64,000 nucleotides of DNA from Phoenix dactylifera (GCF_009389715.1 NC_052397.1:17060129-17124128), one strand, 5' to 3'. Shown: positions 21,228 to 34,781, numbered from the stretch's first letter. The notes: generated from the sequence alone by a model not told the origin. A program made the numbers and translations.

Positions 21228-21639
21228 CTTACAATTTCTATTTGCTGATCTTGATATAAATATTGTAAAACATAGGTAGATTAAATTTTTAGCTAGTTTG
21301 GATGTTTCTGAACCATAGATTAAACTGTAACATGATATCATACCATGATGCATAGATAAAAGACCCCAAAAATGCATGTTTTTGGTTTCTAGCCAATTCA
21401 AATGCCCTGTATTATGATTAATAATGCTGATTTCCACTTTGAGATATCTGTTGTTTTTTAATAGAAAATATTTGGGGCCAAATGTTCTTAGAAGCATCAT
21501 AATTTAGCTTTGTGTCACAACTGTCATCTAGTATTATATATATACGGGTCAGGTTAGATACAAGTCGGGGTATGTATGTATGTCGGTCATATGTGGTTCA
21601 GATTAGATACAGGTCGGTTAGAAACTCCCAAATCCCAAA

Positions 21640-23530
21640 CCTAAACATGACCTGTTTATTAAATATGTCAGAATTTGAAACCTGAACCTAATATGTTTAA
21701 TAAGCAAGTTACCCGAACTAACCTACTTAATCGGTTTAATATCATAATTTTGCGGGATATCTTGGATGAGTCAGAAACGATGCCAACAGATATTCTTAGC
21801 AATGAGGTTGTGAGAAGAAAGTGGAATCTGAAATTTAGGAAGGTGATGTGGATAATTCAAATTTCAGTTGATAAAAAAAATTTATCTCCATAATTTAGAA
21901 TATACAGGAGCCAAAAAAAGCATGGGATATTCTTGCGACCGTCCATTCAAGTTCTAGCAAAATGAGACATCACAAATAAAAATTACTTGAAGAGCAGATT
22001 ATGGTTCCAAGCTTTCCTGAAAATCTGGAAGAGGAACAAAATTGGTTTCAAGATGAAGATCTGAAATAAGGAGAACTTAATCAGTTAGAGACCGTATCGA
22101 GTATATAAGAAATTCTAGAGTATAATGAAGTTGATCAATTTAAGGATCAATCAAGTCCAGAAGAGAATCTGGAGCAGGAGGAGCTTAATCAAGTGGATGT
22201 TATATCAAGTTCAGAAGAGATTGTGATAGAAGAATCCGTTAATTTGAAAATTGCTTTGGAAGAGTCAAAGGATGCTATAGTTGATCCAGTCATAGAAATT
22301 CATATGAAGAAATCAAATCATGTAGAAGAGTCTTGTATCGAAGCTATCTACGATACTGATATTTCTTATGGAGATTTAGTTAGTCATGATGATGAAGAGC
22401 TAACTAATTTTGAAGTAGTTTCAGAGATCAAGCAACAAGATGTACTTGGTAGAGATGATTCGTATTGTGCCTTGATACTCGACAAGATTTTAGTTTACCA
22501 ATTGATTTTGAAGCTACTGCAAAGTTTAAGCTGCTAGAAGACTATCCATGAGGATTTGATTTCAAATGTAGAAGCCAACTATATGCAGATACTTGAAGTT
22601 GCTCAAGTGGAGGTATGTGAATATAGCCAAAAGTTTTCTTCTGATTTCACTGGTGTGCAGTTAAAGGCTCATATTGTAGTGAGCAACGATTACAACTGGT
22701 AAATTGATGTTCGTTGGGTTATGCTAGATGCTCAAAGGAATCTCGGTATCATCACTGTAGAGTCAATGCTGAGGGAAAGTGTTGCAGGTATTATCGACTT
22801 TGACTTACGCATTGAAGAGTACTAGCTAATGAAGGAATTATTGTTTGAGTCAATAAAAAAGTTTTGCTATTCAATTGTTGAATTGACAAGTTGTTATATA
22901 TTGTTGTTACTGTGCAAATAATGACAAAGGCTATTGTGGCATTTCACAACATCAACAAGTCCAATGTTGACGACATGGACTTCACAAAGAGGGGGAGTGT
23001 TGGAAGTTCATTGCTTATCCTACTTGTGCTAGGATTCTAATCCTAGTTTATCATTGTTTCATATTCCAGTACTAGTTGGAATAGTTTATCTTTTAGTGCT
23101 AGTCCACTTTAGTGAGGTTGAGCTTTAGGCTTAATATGTTTGAGTTTGTTTTTTAGTTGGAGGGGGTTATTGATATTTTTGTCTTGTAATGGGAGAGAGA
23201 TTATGGTTTTATAAAGAGGGGGAGAGGGTTACGTGAAGAAACTTGGAGAGAATTCTTTTTGGTGAGGTGAAGCATCTTGGAGAGATGTGAGGCTTCTTTG
23301 TGGGGAGAGGCGAACTCTTTATTTCAGCTTTTATTTTCTTTTGAATAAATTTACTTTTTCTTTTCCATTTTTTTTCTTCCATTATTATTTTCTTCTCACA
23401 ATTCTCTGCATTTTTTGTGTGTTTGGTGTTTGTTTTGGATTTTGGGCCAGTGCAGTCGATTTACTTCGAGTGCCGTTTCACATCATTATGTTTCACTGAG
23501 AGAAGTAGTAGTTGGTAAACGATTAAGATG
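21640..23530 (+). mobile_element. LTR-retrotransposon remnant with polypurine tract and 3' LTR
   Basis: At 22987-22998 AAGAGGGGGAG is followed directly by TGTTGGAAGTTC, a polypurine tract and 3' LTR start on the plus strand. Upstream is a decayed, acidic coding region (for example 22193-22537, with glutamate-rich blocks that repeat ENLEQEELNQ-like words) without recognisable domains. The LTR probably ends near 23490-23530; its end and a TSD could not be fixed. No pol domains are seen, so the element may be non-autonomous. Confidence 0.55.
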
Positions 23531-24270
23531 TTTTGTCATATGCAGTGGATATAGGGGAAATGTCATATCTAAAAGGGAACGTAAATTGTGTAGTTGGGAT
23601 AAAGTAGGGTAGAATAAGCTTAAGGGTACTTGAATATATGTGGTGGGAAGTAAATCCTTTCCTTAGCACTGTACTTAGTGTTGGATAGAAGAAAGGGGCT
23701 CTGCCCCTGGGAATAATCATAGCAGTAGTCCCCAATGGTGTAGCTGGGGATTTGGCATGTTATAGAAGCAATGGATGCTGGAGAACTAGAGATGGAGTAG
23801 CGCTAGTTGCCAATTCAAGGCGATGAAGTAGGGTATTAGCAAGTGGTCGCAGTTCTCTTGGTCGTGTTATATGGCTGCCCCTGGGCTTCTGGCTGTGGCA
23901 GATGGTAGAACTTGACATTTTTACAGGCTGTAGTATATGCTAGAACTATAACGTGCTATAGAAATTGTTCACTTCTTTTTATTGTCTTGTGAGTCTCTCT
24001 TATTTTTTATTTTCTTTTTCAAGGAATTTCATTGTGGGCCCTATTTTGTTATAACTTACATATAACTTCATTGTGTTCTACTTCTGAATTCTTGTCTGCT
24101 CGAATTTGTATATTAGTTGTGAGAGGAGAAAACTGAATATTATTTTTTAAAAAAATATTTTTTACTCCTAGTGCTCAGATTACGGTGGTTATTTTTTATG
24201 ATGTTATCACTGCTGCTGTTTGTTTATTTACATATTTTGGAATGACTTGATGCTAACTTACCCCCAAAAG
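23531..24270. other. Non-coding stretch, nothing recognised
   Basis: AT-rich DNA with runs of T. If 20473-20562 and 24271-24425 belong to one gene, this would be part of the intron just before the last exon. Confidence 0.5.
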
Positions 24271-24425
24271 AAGACAGCGGCTTTTTACATCTGCTGATTG
24301 ATGGCGGACATTTTTGTGATAATTTTCCAGATGTAAATGATGGGTTATTCGATCGCGAGTATGTGGATTTGGATGATGTGGATGAGCTTGAAGAGCTTGC
24401 ACAAGTGGATGATGAAGACACTTAA
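24271..24425 (+). CDS. Candidate terminal exon of an unrecognised host gene
   Basis: The frame reads GFLHLLIDGGHFCDNFPDVN, then an acidic tail (DLDDVDELEELAQVDDEDT) and TAA at 24423. The sequence upstream is closed in this frame by a TGA, so an acceptor is needed; AAAAG at 24266-24270 or GACAG at 24277 would serve. The acidic, aspartate-rich C-terminus followed by 3'-UTR-like DNA makes a real last exon plausible. The protein is not recognised. An alternative is a processed or truncated gene copy. Confidence 0.4.
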
Positions 24426-25590
24426 TATTCTTTGCAGTTCCACGTGACTAACCTCCCGACATGCGCTAGCAGTAGAACGTGCGATTATCTCCTGTTCGTG
24501 TCAAACTGCATACAAGAGAAATTGGTAAACAGCTGAAATTTGATAGAGGTAGCTGATAGGTTGCTACAATTGTTCTTCTATTTGTCATGTTCATCGGCGC
24601 CTTGGGCTGCTGCTTCATGTAATATGGACTTTCTCGGATCTGACCAGTATGCTTAAACTGCAGCGGGACAGATGCTTGTTTTACTCTTTACAGTCCAAAA
24701 CACATCATTTAAATCTAATTTCTGTATAACTTGCACGGCTGCTTCGTATGTGAGCAATCAGCTGATGGACAGTGATATAGAACATGAGTCACCGTTCAGG
24801 GTAATCATGTCCAGTGAGCAGTTCATGCAGAATTGTTTCAGAATTTTTGTATCTGATACCGCAGTTGCCAACTGCAGGACTATATTTGCCAGAGGATTTA
24901 GCAGGATTCACCCCTGGCCAGATTGCATGCAATAATATTTAATAAAATGCTCCAAATTGTGTTCTCAAGGGCAGATAAAAGCGTAATAGAAGAATGAACT
25001 ATGAAGCTCTCGGTATCACTTCTGTTGCTCCTTGTCCCATGGCTATAGACGCCTATCCAGGAACTATGGTTTGACTGTTTCGTTGAGGTAATATGAGACA
25101 ACAGATGGGCTGGAGATTAGCTTTGGTTTGAATCTTCTGGTGAAAGCATAGCGCAATTGTGCCAGTGGCATATTTTAACACAATGAAATGATATGGTAAG
25201 AGAGGATCCAGACCAGTAGAAGAGGTGAAGTGGCATGGAAGATCTAGTTCTATTGGCCATTGCAGAGTAACTAGGTTGGTGAACGGATCATAATCCACAT
25301 CCCTTCATTTGGTTAGAGTAATCTCACTTCTAATAGGCTTACTTCTTGCAAATCCCCTATCCTTGCATTTTATAGTTGCACAAAGGATGAAGACAATATG
25401 GATGAGGATGGCATAGTGGTTGCGTCCAAGAACTTTGAGGGGATAGATTCAGAATTGTGAGAGATTAGAAAAAGCAAAGATATTTGACAGATAGAAACTG
25501 CACCTTTTGAGAACAAATTGAGATGGTCTGTTATTTACGTAGTCTGTGTTGAAAGCCATATAGAAGAGGAAGGAAGGGAAAGGGTCAGAT
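24426..25590. other. Probable 3' UTR and intergenic DNA
   Basis: The bases after the TAA at 24425 have the mixed composition of a plant 3' UTR for a few hundred bases. No gene, repeat or RNA is recognisable in the rest. Confidence 0.4.
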
Positions 25591-26170
25591 CAAGGCTTTG
25601 TTTGGTATCATTTTTTTTTCTTCCATTTTTTATTTTTAAAAATAAAAACACAAAGTCTGATGCAAGAAAGGCATTTGGTTTTCTATTTCTATTTTTATTT
25701 TTTAAAATAGCTTTCATAATTAATGAAAAAAAATGGAAGCTAAAATTTTTTATTTCTACTATTTCTAAGAATAACTTTTGAGCTACAAAATCAAATCTGG
25801 TCTTGACTCCCATAACTCATTTCTCTCTTTGGCCTCCAGCAACTACTAACTTGTCACTTCTAGCCCACTTGCATTTTTCATCATCCTCTCTTTTGGCTAC
25901 CCGGCTCTCATCTACCCTAACACCATACCTCCTTGTGATCTCACATATCCTCCACCTGATGATTGTTAGTGGTTGCATGCCTAACTTCTACTGTAGAAAA
26001 CGCATCGCAAAAGAATCTCCTACCTAGCTTACCAAACATATCCTATTTTTTTAAAAAAATAAAAGTGACTATCAAATATATTTCTATTGTCAAAGTATTA
26101 AAAGAGTAGAAGCAAATTTTTATTTTTATTTTTTATTTTTTAAAAAAAAGATGACAATCATGCAAATGCG
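25591..26170. mobile_element. AT-rich MITE-like insertion
   Basis: Starts with TTTGTTTGGTATCA near 25598 and contains CTTACCAAACATAT near 26030. Both resemble the TTTGGTT/AACCAAA ends of common plant MITEs. Long T/A runs near both sides give it weak inverted symmetry. Exact ends and TSD are unclear. Confidence 0.35.
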
Positions 26171-26267
26171 ATCTAAGTTTCCGAATACCTCAATAATGTG
26201 GTGGGAAGGAAGGCCTTAGATTAACGCTGGACTTAATCTTAAATTTTGCAGCACAAAAAACCTACAA

Positions 26268-26298
<31 letters not shown>

Positions 26299-26904
26299 CT
26301 TTCTGGTCACATATTAGGCTTAGAAATCTGCTAGTCCTCTGCTATTTGATCGCTGACTTTCTAATGCCACTCGATTGCCAACTCACAGCATCAATCCACC
26401 GTGGCAGTTGAGAGTGGTACAATACACAGAGGTCACATAGGTGACAGATAGGCCTCGTGCGCTAGCTAACCAATTATCGTGCGTGGGGGCTGGGAGCACA
26501 GAACAGAGCAAATGGGTTCCTTTTTTTTTAATTTATTTATTTATTTATTTATTTTAGTACAACAACCGCTCGTAACGGTGGTGAATGCGGCTAACAAATT
26601 AAAAAAAAAAAAATCACATAAGTGCTCAGACATGGACACGTGGTTCACCTAAATAAAATTTCTGAAGTGGCAAGATTTAACTTGGCCCTTTTTTTTTTTC
26701 TCGGGTAGCACAAGAAGTAATCCTTTTGTGAGGATGAGTCCTCATGCAACGGTAAATATACTTCATTAACGTGATTCAGATAGATTTAAAACACAAATGT
26801 AGCCTATCCGTATACGAGAATAAGGATGCATACAATGTATACAACTGACTCTTCTTAGATCATGCAACAACGGAAGCTGTGTTAGGTTGCACTCTCTCTC
26901 ACAC

Positions 26905-26953
<49 letters not shown>

Positions 26954-29480
26954 AGAGAAAATTGAAGCATTCTTACTGATCATTTATATTTGTATACTTG
27001 GATTTTGATTTTAATTGAAGAGATTTAGGAAGGAGAAAATTGAAGCACACTTTCGAATTTTCATCACCGATCCTCCACCAATTCCTGCTGGTCTGCATTC
27101 ATCTAAAAGATGACGAATGTTGTGGATCAGCCACATCCCCCGACAGATCGTCTGGAATTCTGAATTTCCTCGATCACCGTAGCAGCATCCCCCTCAAAGA
27201 AAATGTGGGCCGCACCCAGCACTTGTCTTGCATAGGAGACGCCCTCCTAAGTGGCTCTGACCTCCTATGCTTGTAGTAGTAGTAGTAGAATATGCAATAA
27301 TTCCCTGCTCCCGTGGATAACTGAAAATTGAGAACTTAAAAGGTTACGTAATGTTCATTTGTCAAGTTTATTGGTCTGCTTCGGTGTACTATATATAGGC
27401 TGCTCTTGGATTCAATCCATAATGCTTAATCCGTACTCTGACCATTCAAACAAACGCATGCGTTCCTTCTGGGATAAAAAGATCTTTGAAGTCTGATTGC
27501 TAATTATTTCATGAGAATGTCTTTTTTGCGGACAAGCAGCTGAAGGAGAATGATGTGGAACAGCGAGTCATGGTCTTATTTGATGTCCAAAGAATCTGAT
27601 CAATCTCGTCTTTGCCTTTCAGACAATTGAATTCTTCCAAACCGTCCTTCAATTCAAAGACATGGGCTCCTGGGAGTCCAATTGGCTGCCGAGCCTCGTC
27701 TAAATTCCCGTTAATGATTAATCGCGATTGCAACCCTTTGACGATCGACATCCTGAGCTCATCATTGCATGCTTGCCCGGACCTGATACCGACTTATCCC
27801 TCCGAGTCGGCCATTAGCGACCACGCGTGGTGGATCGGAGCATTGTTCAAGATTTCTCGACACAGATGCCGTCCATGGATTGGTCTGAGCTTCCCCGCCG
27901 TGAGCTGCAACGTAATAAATTGCTGTTCGAACATTATATTAAGAAAGAACTCCTTTCCATTTTTATGGCTTGTGGGACTCTCTTTTACTCTTGTGGTCCT
28001 TGCGGTCCACCATTCCTCCCAATCTCTACTACTTTCCGAGTCCCTTATCTCCAACCTCCAACTTTTAATGCATCAGGTTCCGATTGTCAAACTATATTTT
28101 TCACAAGTAAAACATTCTGGTTCTGGTCAAACACCAGCAACCCAAATTAGTCAACAACCTCTCATCTCTTCAAAGCCAAAAGATGCTCGAGCCTTAAAAG
28201 TTTCAGCCTCGACCGATGTCTCTCGCTGCTTCCAGTAGATATCTTATTTTGTCGATCGAGAGAGGAAAAATGATTGACTGATAAACACCTTTTTTTTAAA
28301 AGGAATGATTGAATGATAAAGTATGAATATGAGAAGAGTGGGACGGGAATTGAAGTTTTTTTTAATTCAAAGCGATCAGGCTACCACTGCTTCTTCGAGG
28401 AGTCGGTTCTAATTTGTAGAGACCGAAAGCAACTGTGATGAAGGGGAAGTGTCAGACCCTCAACTTCTAGTGTTCAACACCAAGTTGCCTGATAAAAGAA
28501 AAGTGGACGACCAGTTGTTCCTCAAGGCTGGTACCCGCCCATCGCTTCCAGTCAAATCACTGTCGGTCCCGGACCCAGGGTGGTCGGCGGCTAGTCTTTT
28601 CACCACCTCTTTCTTTAAGACATTAGCCATGAGAGCTGAGAATGTGGTGGTGCCATGAGATAAAGAGAAGAATCACGTAACTGATAACTTTCATGCTTGC
28701 CGTGTTAATTCCAACCTTGGTCAAAAGTCCACAATTCTGAAATGGGTTGGTGGACGGGTTGTGTCGATCCATTTTGAGCGTAAAGTTCTGTTGCTTGTAT
28801 TGAAAATTCTACTGTCCCGGGTGGAAGGCCGTGGTTCACATGCTCATGTGTGAAGTGCCCCTTCCTCCAAGTATTTCTGGGCCATTTCAGCTAGAGAGGT
28901 CTCAACCTCCTCAAAATTTTCCAGCCTTGGACTCCATAGACGTCAAACAGCGCCATTGGCCTCTCCTGGATAACCCAAGTGTCAAGTATGCATGAGTTAC
29001 GCAAGCATGTGGGATGCTCATAAGATTCTTAATTTGAAGTTTCGACACATGGTCGACTGACCCAAGGTAATACAATTATACGTGGAACTCTACAAAGGGC
29101 TGCCGCATTATGAAGCGAAGAAGCAAGGGTCTGTGCTTGAATGCCAGTGGAGCCCACTGGCTACTAGCTCTGGACCTTTTCTTCTTCTTCTTCTTTTTCG
29201 TTTTCAGTTTGGGGACGTGCGACCTATTGTAGCTTCCCTAGCCTTATGGGAACGAAGGCGATTAAGTGTGACGAGTCGAGGATGCACAAGTGTCACTGCC
29301 TGTAAGGGGAAGGAGCTCGGGCTCCTCCATCCTAGCTCTTTTTGAGAAGTTGGTGGTAGGCAACTTCAACTTGTTTTGGTCTTCTCTGCTTTGGGATGAG
29401 AGAGGATAAGGAGCACTCACTGGTCTCGCAAGGGGGGCTTGACATGACATATAGAGATGGGTGGACTAACTTATGCGAGT
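26171..29480. other. Intergenic stretch with microsatellites, no supported gene
   Basis: Contains (TA)n at about 26267-26292, (TTTA)n at 26530-26556, (GA)n at 26909-26947 and (AGT)n near 27273-27288. A weakly coding-like minus-strand frame at 27509-28054, with one internal TAA, is treated as a finding and not as a gene. No promoter or known protein is visible. Confidence 0.5.
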
Positions 29481-30685
29481 TTTAGGTATGGAGAAGGGAT
29501 ATATACACATATATAACCCTAAAGAAACAATAAAAGGTGGCCATTTTTCCCTATTCACTGCCTCTCTCCTCTACCTTGCTTTCTTATTGCCTTTGTCGCA
29601 GATGGAGCTCCCATGCCCCACCAAAGTGGCCACTTGAACCAGTTGGCCCCCTTTGATTGCAATATATGCATTATTTAATTAGAAAAAAGGCAAGCATTTC
29701 AATACTGGTTCTCACTGATAGAAAGTGTTTGTTCCATGTACAGCAATGTTGCACTTATGGAAGCCAATTACTTTATCCTCGTTATTTAAAATAAAGTTAT
29801 GTTCAGGTGCCACATGGCACGATAACATCACAGTAACAATGTTACTTGGTGATGATGATCCTTATGTATTATCTGTCTTAATTTGATTACTTTTGCAAAC
29901 AAAGCTAGCTCTTATTTCTTGCAACTATTTAAAATTATTTAAATTAGATTTCGAAAAACATGGTATATATTCTTCCATAGAGTCCAAGGTAACGTTCTAA
30001 TCAAGTAGGGGTGGTCTTACAACAAGTTTGTCTGGTTACAAAACTGCATGATTATAATTCTTTAGCTTCTTAATTTAGACTTTGTTCCCTTCAAACATGT
30101 TCCATTGTCTACATATGCGTCGAAGAATGTGTTATATTTATCTAATGTATTTCGATTCTATTTCGCACCATCAAGAATTTAAATGATTTGAAAAAAAAAG
30201 TAAGATGGGAGCTAAATTGGACAAAATTAGTGCAAGTACACAAACATCATGCGATCAGTCAACATTGTGTCTGACCCTGGCCCTAGCAGTTATTTGATCT
30301 TTACCAGACTGCATTAGTTAATTGTGATGGCAATTATCCATGTGGCAAGCATGCTTCAACCTTTCCATCTTGATTTCAAGATGTGACACATTTTGAATCA
30401 TATGTTATCATTCCAAGAAGTCAATGTCAAGGAGTTGTGCCTGTTTGGATGGTACATTTCCTAATCCTGGTTGCTTTGTGCATGGTACGCTTAAAGTTCT
30501 ACTAAATAGTATATATCCAAGTCCTAAAACCTTGGAGTCCTAGTTGTCAATTTAAGTGATATCTTTTGAGGGTTCCAACTGGTCTTGCACTGATGCAAGA
30601 GGCTGAATTTGATGCCGTCCTCACTCAGATATTTGACAAATATTTTATCCTTCTTATATATGTTGTTTTCGAAGAAAAAGAATGT

Positions 30686-30689
<4 letters not shown>

Positions 30690-30738
<49 letters not shown>

Positions 30739-30753
30739 TTATTTATTTATTTA
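30690..30753. repeat. Long (TA)n(TTTA)n microsatellite
   Basis: About 22 TA units run directly into about five TTTA units. Likely to vary in length between individuals. Confidence 0.95.
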
Positions 30754-31656
30754 TGAGATCATTTTAAGAGAGAGAGGAATTCCTCATGATAACAATATTG
30801 GATGGGTACTGCAAGATGTGTTATTTTGAGTTACGTTCGCATTACTTTTCTTGACTATTTTTTGTTTTCCAAAATTTCAAACTTTCATATTTGCAGTGAT
30901 AATTATAATTAAGGGACCATTTGATGGGATACTCCATTTAATTTCCATGCCTCTGTTTTTGTTTAATAATAATATGATTTTAAGTGATCATGGCAAACCA
31001 GAAGATGATGATTTCGCTTTAGCTCGGCATACTTGCAACTAAAAGATCATGAACATGGAATTATTAATGCATGCACCTGTTTTTCCTCCATAATTATAAT
31101 GTGCGTAACACCAAAAATATTGCCAAAAGATATTGCAATGGCCATTTTAATCAGCAATGATATTGTCAAAAGATGCCAAGAGGCAGCCGTATAAAGATCC
31201 GTTTGTTCGCTTTTTTCTCCGAACGTCATGGCAAAATCTGATAACTAGCAAATGGTTATATGAGTACTAAGAATGGTACCAAAGATGGAGACAAGAGGAA
31301 AGAGAAGAAAAGTAGAGAAGCACGGATAAGAGGGGAGAAAGAACGAGATGAAGTGTAGCATTCAGTAAAAAAGCTAAGGGACACATCAGGGCTTGCCTGG
31401 TTTTTTTGTTTCATTGGAGCAAGTGAAGGGAGTGGGAGGAAAAGGTAGAGGGAGTGGGGACTATTGGGAAGTACTGTTTGTAAATTTCCTCTTCAGAGGC
31501 ACTGCTGAGAATTTTGTCATCTGAGAAGTAGACAGAAGTAATAATAGCATGACATTGTTTCTTCGGTTAGTAGCAGGGGACCCCCCTCCCCTCTCCCTGA
31601 GGACCTTTTCCACTGTTGCCTCCCATTATTATTTATCACCATCTGAGTAGATAGAG

Positions 31657-31694
<38 letters not shown>

Positions 31695-31734
31695 ATATAT
31701 CTATCTATCTATCTCTCTATCTATCTAACTATCT
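31657..31734. repeat. Compound (CT)n(GT)n(TA)n(TCTA)n microsatellite
   Basis: Four simple repeats stacked end to end in about 78 bases. Confidence 0.95.
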
Positions 31735-32867
31735 CATATGCACCCATACACATGCATTAAAGAGGATAAGCACTCTCTTCTTATGAAATGAGATGAGCCC
31801 AAGAATGTGTCTAATTAGCTACATTTGGTGTTTTTATTTTTGAACAACCCTAAGTTGATCTTTTTCCTAGATTTATTCTTTTAAGTTTTTGACAACTCTT
31901 TTTTTTTTTAAAAAAAAAAGAGAGGTGGATCTGGTTGTTACAAAAAGAAGGTTTGAAGATGGAAAAAAGTGAGACGATAAGGAGAGAATAACATGAAATT
32001 GGAAAATTCCAGCTCAAGTGGATTTTTTTTTAAAAAAAAAATTCTCCTTGGGGTGGTGGAGCCAAGGTAGAAATCTTTCATTTCATGATTCTAGACTTTT
32101 AAACATTGCACCAACAAACATGCTATATCATCATAAATCACAAGTTCTAATACGAAAAATATGTAAAATGATGAAATGCCATGATTCTGTAGCACATGCA
32201 AATGGAGCCCTAAAGAGTTTTTAAGCTCAGAAATGCCTTGGAGTTTGGACTGTGGAGGAGGATAGTTCATGCAGTGGCGTTCTGAAACCAAGGCACTGGC
32301 CATCAGAGAATGGAATATTGCTAAAAGAACACTAGAAAACATGTTAGTATGCGGTGGCTAGATCTGTTCATTAGATTGGAGGGAAATGCAGATAACAGAG
32401 CTGAGCTAGTTTTTTTCATAAAGCGAACTCCTTGTTTACCAAAAAAAAAAAAGCGAACTCCTTTAAGAAAAAACCAGCACAGTGGGAAAGGAATGTTAAA
32501 AGTGATAAGGGCATCTACTTTCTAATGGAATAGGCACTCAAAAGAATATCAAACCAAAGGGTGCAATTTTAATGTGATGGTTGGCGTAAGCCACTGTCTC
32601 ATTTTGAAGCAAGCTTAGAATAGTATGAAACACAATAAGGAATGGCATATTCTATCTCGAGCCTTAAAATAAGCATCTCCATCACCACCCCTATCCTTAT
32701 CAATAATTTTTTTTCTTAAATAATAGAAGAACACTGCAGAGATGGAAAAATAGTTTCGTCTATAGTGTCAACTGAATACATCGGATTAGAGCAAGGAAAA
32801 CAAGCTGAAAACAAATAAAGGGAAAGACACTCCAAAAGACCCCATCAAAAAGATCACCAACTCCCAC

Positions 32868-34602
32868 TCATTCCACAGAAATGAGAGGATCTGTCTCCGA
32901 AGGAGCGATCTTGCCATCATCACCAGTGCACAGAATCTCTTCCAAATCAGCTGTGTCCCTTCCCTCTTGATTAGGAGCTCGAATAGCATTTCCATTGCCA
33001 TTAGAATCATTAGTTATGGGAAGGGTAGCAGAAGAAGAAGAAGAAGAAGAAGAATTAGAAGCCTTTGTCAGCTCTTTAGCTCTCTCCACCTCCGCCGCCC
33101 AATCCGTCGCAATGAGCGCATACGCCATTAACGTCGCACATGATAACTGCGCCGCAAGCAAGCCCAACCACATGCCGGCGAAGCCCATGCCGGCGACAAA
33201 CCCCATCAGAATGGCGACCGGCATCCCGACCAGGTAGAATGAGCCCAAATTGATATTAGCCCCAGTGCTGGGCCTTGCACTCCCTCTCAGCACACCGCAC
33301 CCGGTGGTCTGCGGGCAGTTCCCGAGCTCACAGAGTCCGGCAATCGGCAGGGCCGCTGCCGTGAGCTCCAAAATATCCTCGTCCTTGGTGAACAGCCTCC
33401 CCCACCGGTGCCTCATCGAGGTGGTGAACGCCATTGCCATCAGCCCAAGCACAGCCGCACAGGCCAGCGACACAATTGTAGCTCTCCGGGCCTTGGCAGG
33501 CCGATTCGCTCCCAGCTCATTTCCCACTCGGGTGGACACCCCAAGGCTCAGTGCCGACGGGAAGACATAGACCAGGGACGTCGTCTGGATCAGTATTCCC
33601 ATGGAGGCCACCGTGGCCCTTGGGTTCGCCAGCAGGCCGCACAGCATTATCATGAACTCGTACCACCACCATTCGAGGCACACCGAGACGCATGTCGGCA
33701 CGGCGAGCCGGAGCAGCGCCGACCACCCTCTCAGACAGTCGGCGCTGGGGCTGACCCACGAGTCCCTGTACACTCCGGAGACGAGTATGAAGAGAAGCAA
33801 GCAAAGAAACAGGTTCAGATTGGTCCAGACCATCGCCAGGGCGACGCCAGCGATGCCCATTCGCAAGTGCACGACGAGGAGGTAGTTCAACGGGACGTGG
33901 AGGGCGACGGAGATGAAGGAGCAGTAGGTGACAGGCAAGGTGATATTCTGCGACCTGAGATAGATCCTAAGAGGGTGGAGGAAGGAGAGGAAGACGAGGT
34001 CCGGGACAGCAAAGATGATGAAGGTGTGAGCGGTGGAGGAGATGCTCTCATCCTGGCCGCACCATAGCAGAATTCTCTTCATGTTGAACCAAAGGAAGGA
34101 GATAGGAAGGGAAGCAGAGAGGAGGAGGAGAATGGTTCTCTGGAGGGTGAGGCCAAGGAGCTTGCGCTGCTTCGCACCGTAGGCCTGCCCGCATATGGGC
34201 TCCATGCCCATGGCGAGACCCGACAGGACGGAGTAGCCTGTGATGTTGGCGAAGCCGATGGAGAGGGAGCCACCTGCGAGCTCGAGATCACCGAGGTAGC
34301 CGAGGAAGAGCATCGAGATCATGGCACGCGAGTAGAGGACCAGACCGGTTACAGCCGTGGGGATGGATATCCTTCCTATAGCTCTCATTTCCTCTACCAC
34401 CTGAACCCAATTCGCATCAGCAGCTATTAGTTTCTCTCTGCTTCTTCCGAGTGGAATTAAGCTTCATCAGGTCTAGAGCATGAGTTATATGCATGCATAT
34501 AAGCTAGCGGGGTTGGTCGGTTACCTCGGAGAGAGTAGGCCATCTCTGGAGGTCCTCTTCCAAGTGTTCGTTGCAGGGGATTAAGAGGTTGGACTTTTTC
34601 AT
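32868..34602 (-). CDS. MATE efflux transporter, DTX48/49/50-like
   Basis: A multidrug-and-toxin extrusion carrier (MATE, MatE domain twice), an antiporter in a plant cell membrane; this subfamily includes ADP1/BCD1-type regulators of growth and iron or ABA handling, but the substrate cannot be read from sequence. Exon 1 is 34525-34602 (26 codons from MKKSNLLIPCNEHLEEDLQRW), the intron is 34401-34524 (GTAACC to TTCAG, phase 0) and exon 2 is 32868-34400, giving 536 residues, normal for the family. The ATG at 34602 is chosen because the spliced N-terminus matches the RWPTLSE-VVEEMRAIG pattern of relatives. Family signatures include MGMEPICGQAYGAKQ, CLEWWWYEFMIMLCGLLANP, VSTRVGNELGA and GNCPQTTGCGVLRG. 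An eight-serine run follows the last membrane segment. The gene is intact. Confidence 0.95.
33028..33052 (-). repeat. In-frame trinucleotide repeat coding for poly-serine
   Basis: A (GAA)n run on the plus strand codes on the minus strand for eight serines in the cytosolic tail of the MATE protein (about residues 474-484). Length changes would stay in frame. Confidence 0.85.
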
Positions 34603-34781
34603 GGAGGAGAACGAGAGCGGAGCGGAGGGCGCGGTATTGCACATACTGTTTTTGCTTGCCTCCTTGTGTTTTCCTCAGGATTCTCACGAGGGGATTATTT
34701 GGAGGCTTGGAGTTGTTTTGCTTTGGGGGGGGGATTGTCTTTAGCTCCTCGCTTTGCATTGGGTGGACTAACAAGCTGGAT

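Larger units (their letters stand above)
29481..32867. other. Intergenic stretch downstream of the MATE gene, no supported gene
   Basis: AT-rich. Contains a long (TA)n(TTTA)n run (30690-30753) and a compound (CT)n(GT)n(TA)n(TCTA)n run (31657-31734). The last few hundred bases before 32868 are the 3' UTR and downstream region of the MATE gene on the minus strand. Confidence 0.6.

Noticed and set aside
33408..34067. 219-codon open frame on the plus strand
   Set aside because: It lies antisense to the intact MATE exon and has no domain or start context; it is a shadow of the GC-rich coding sequence.
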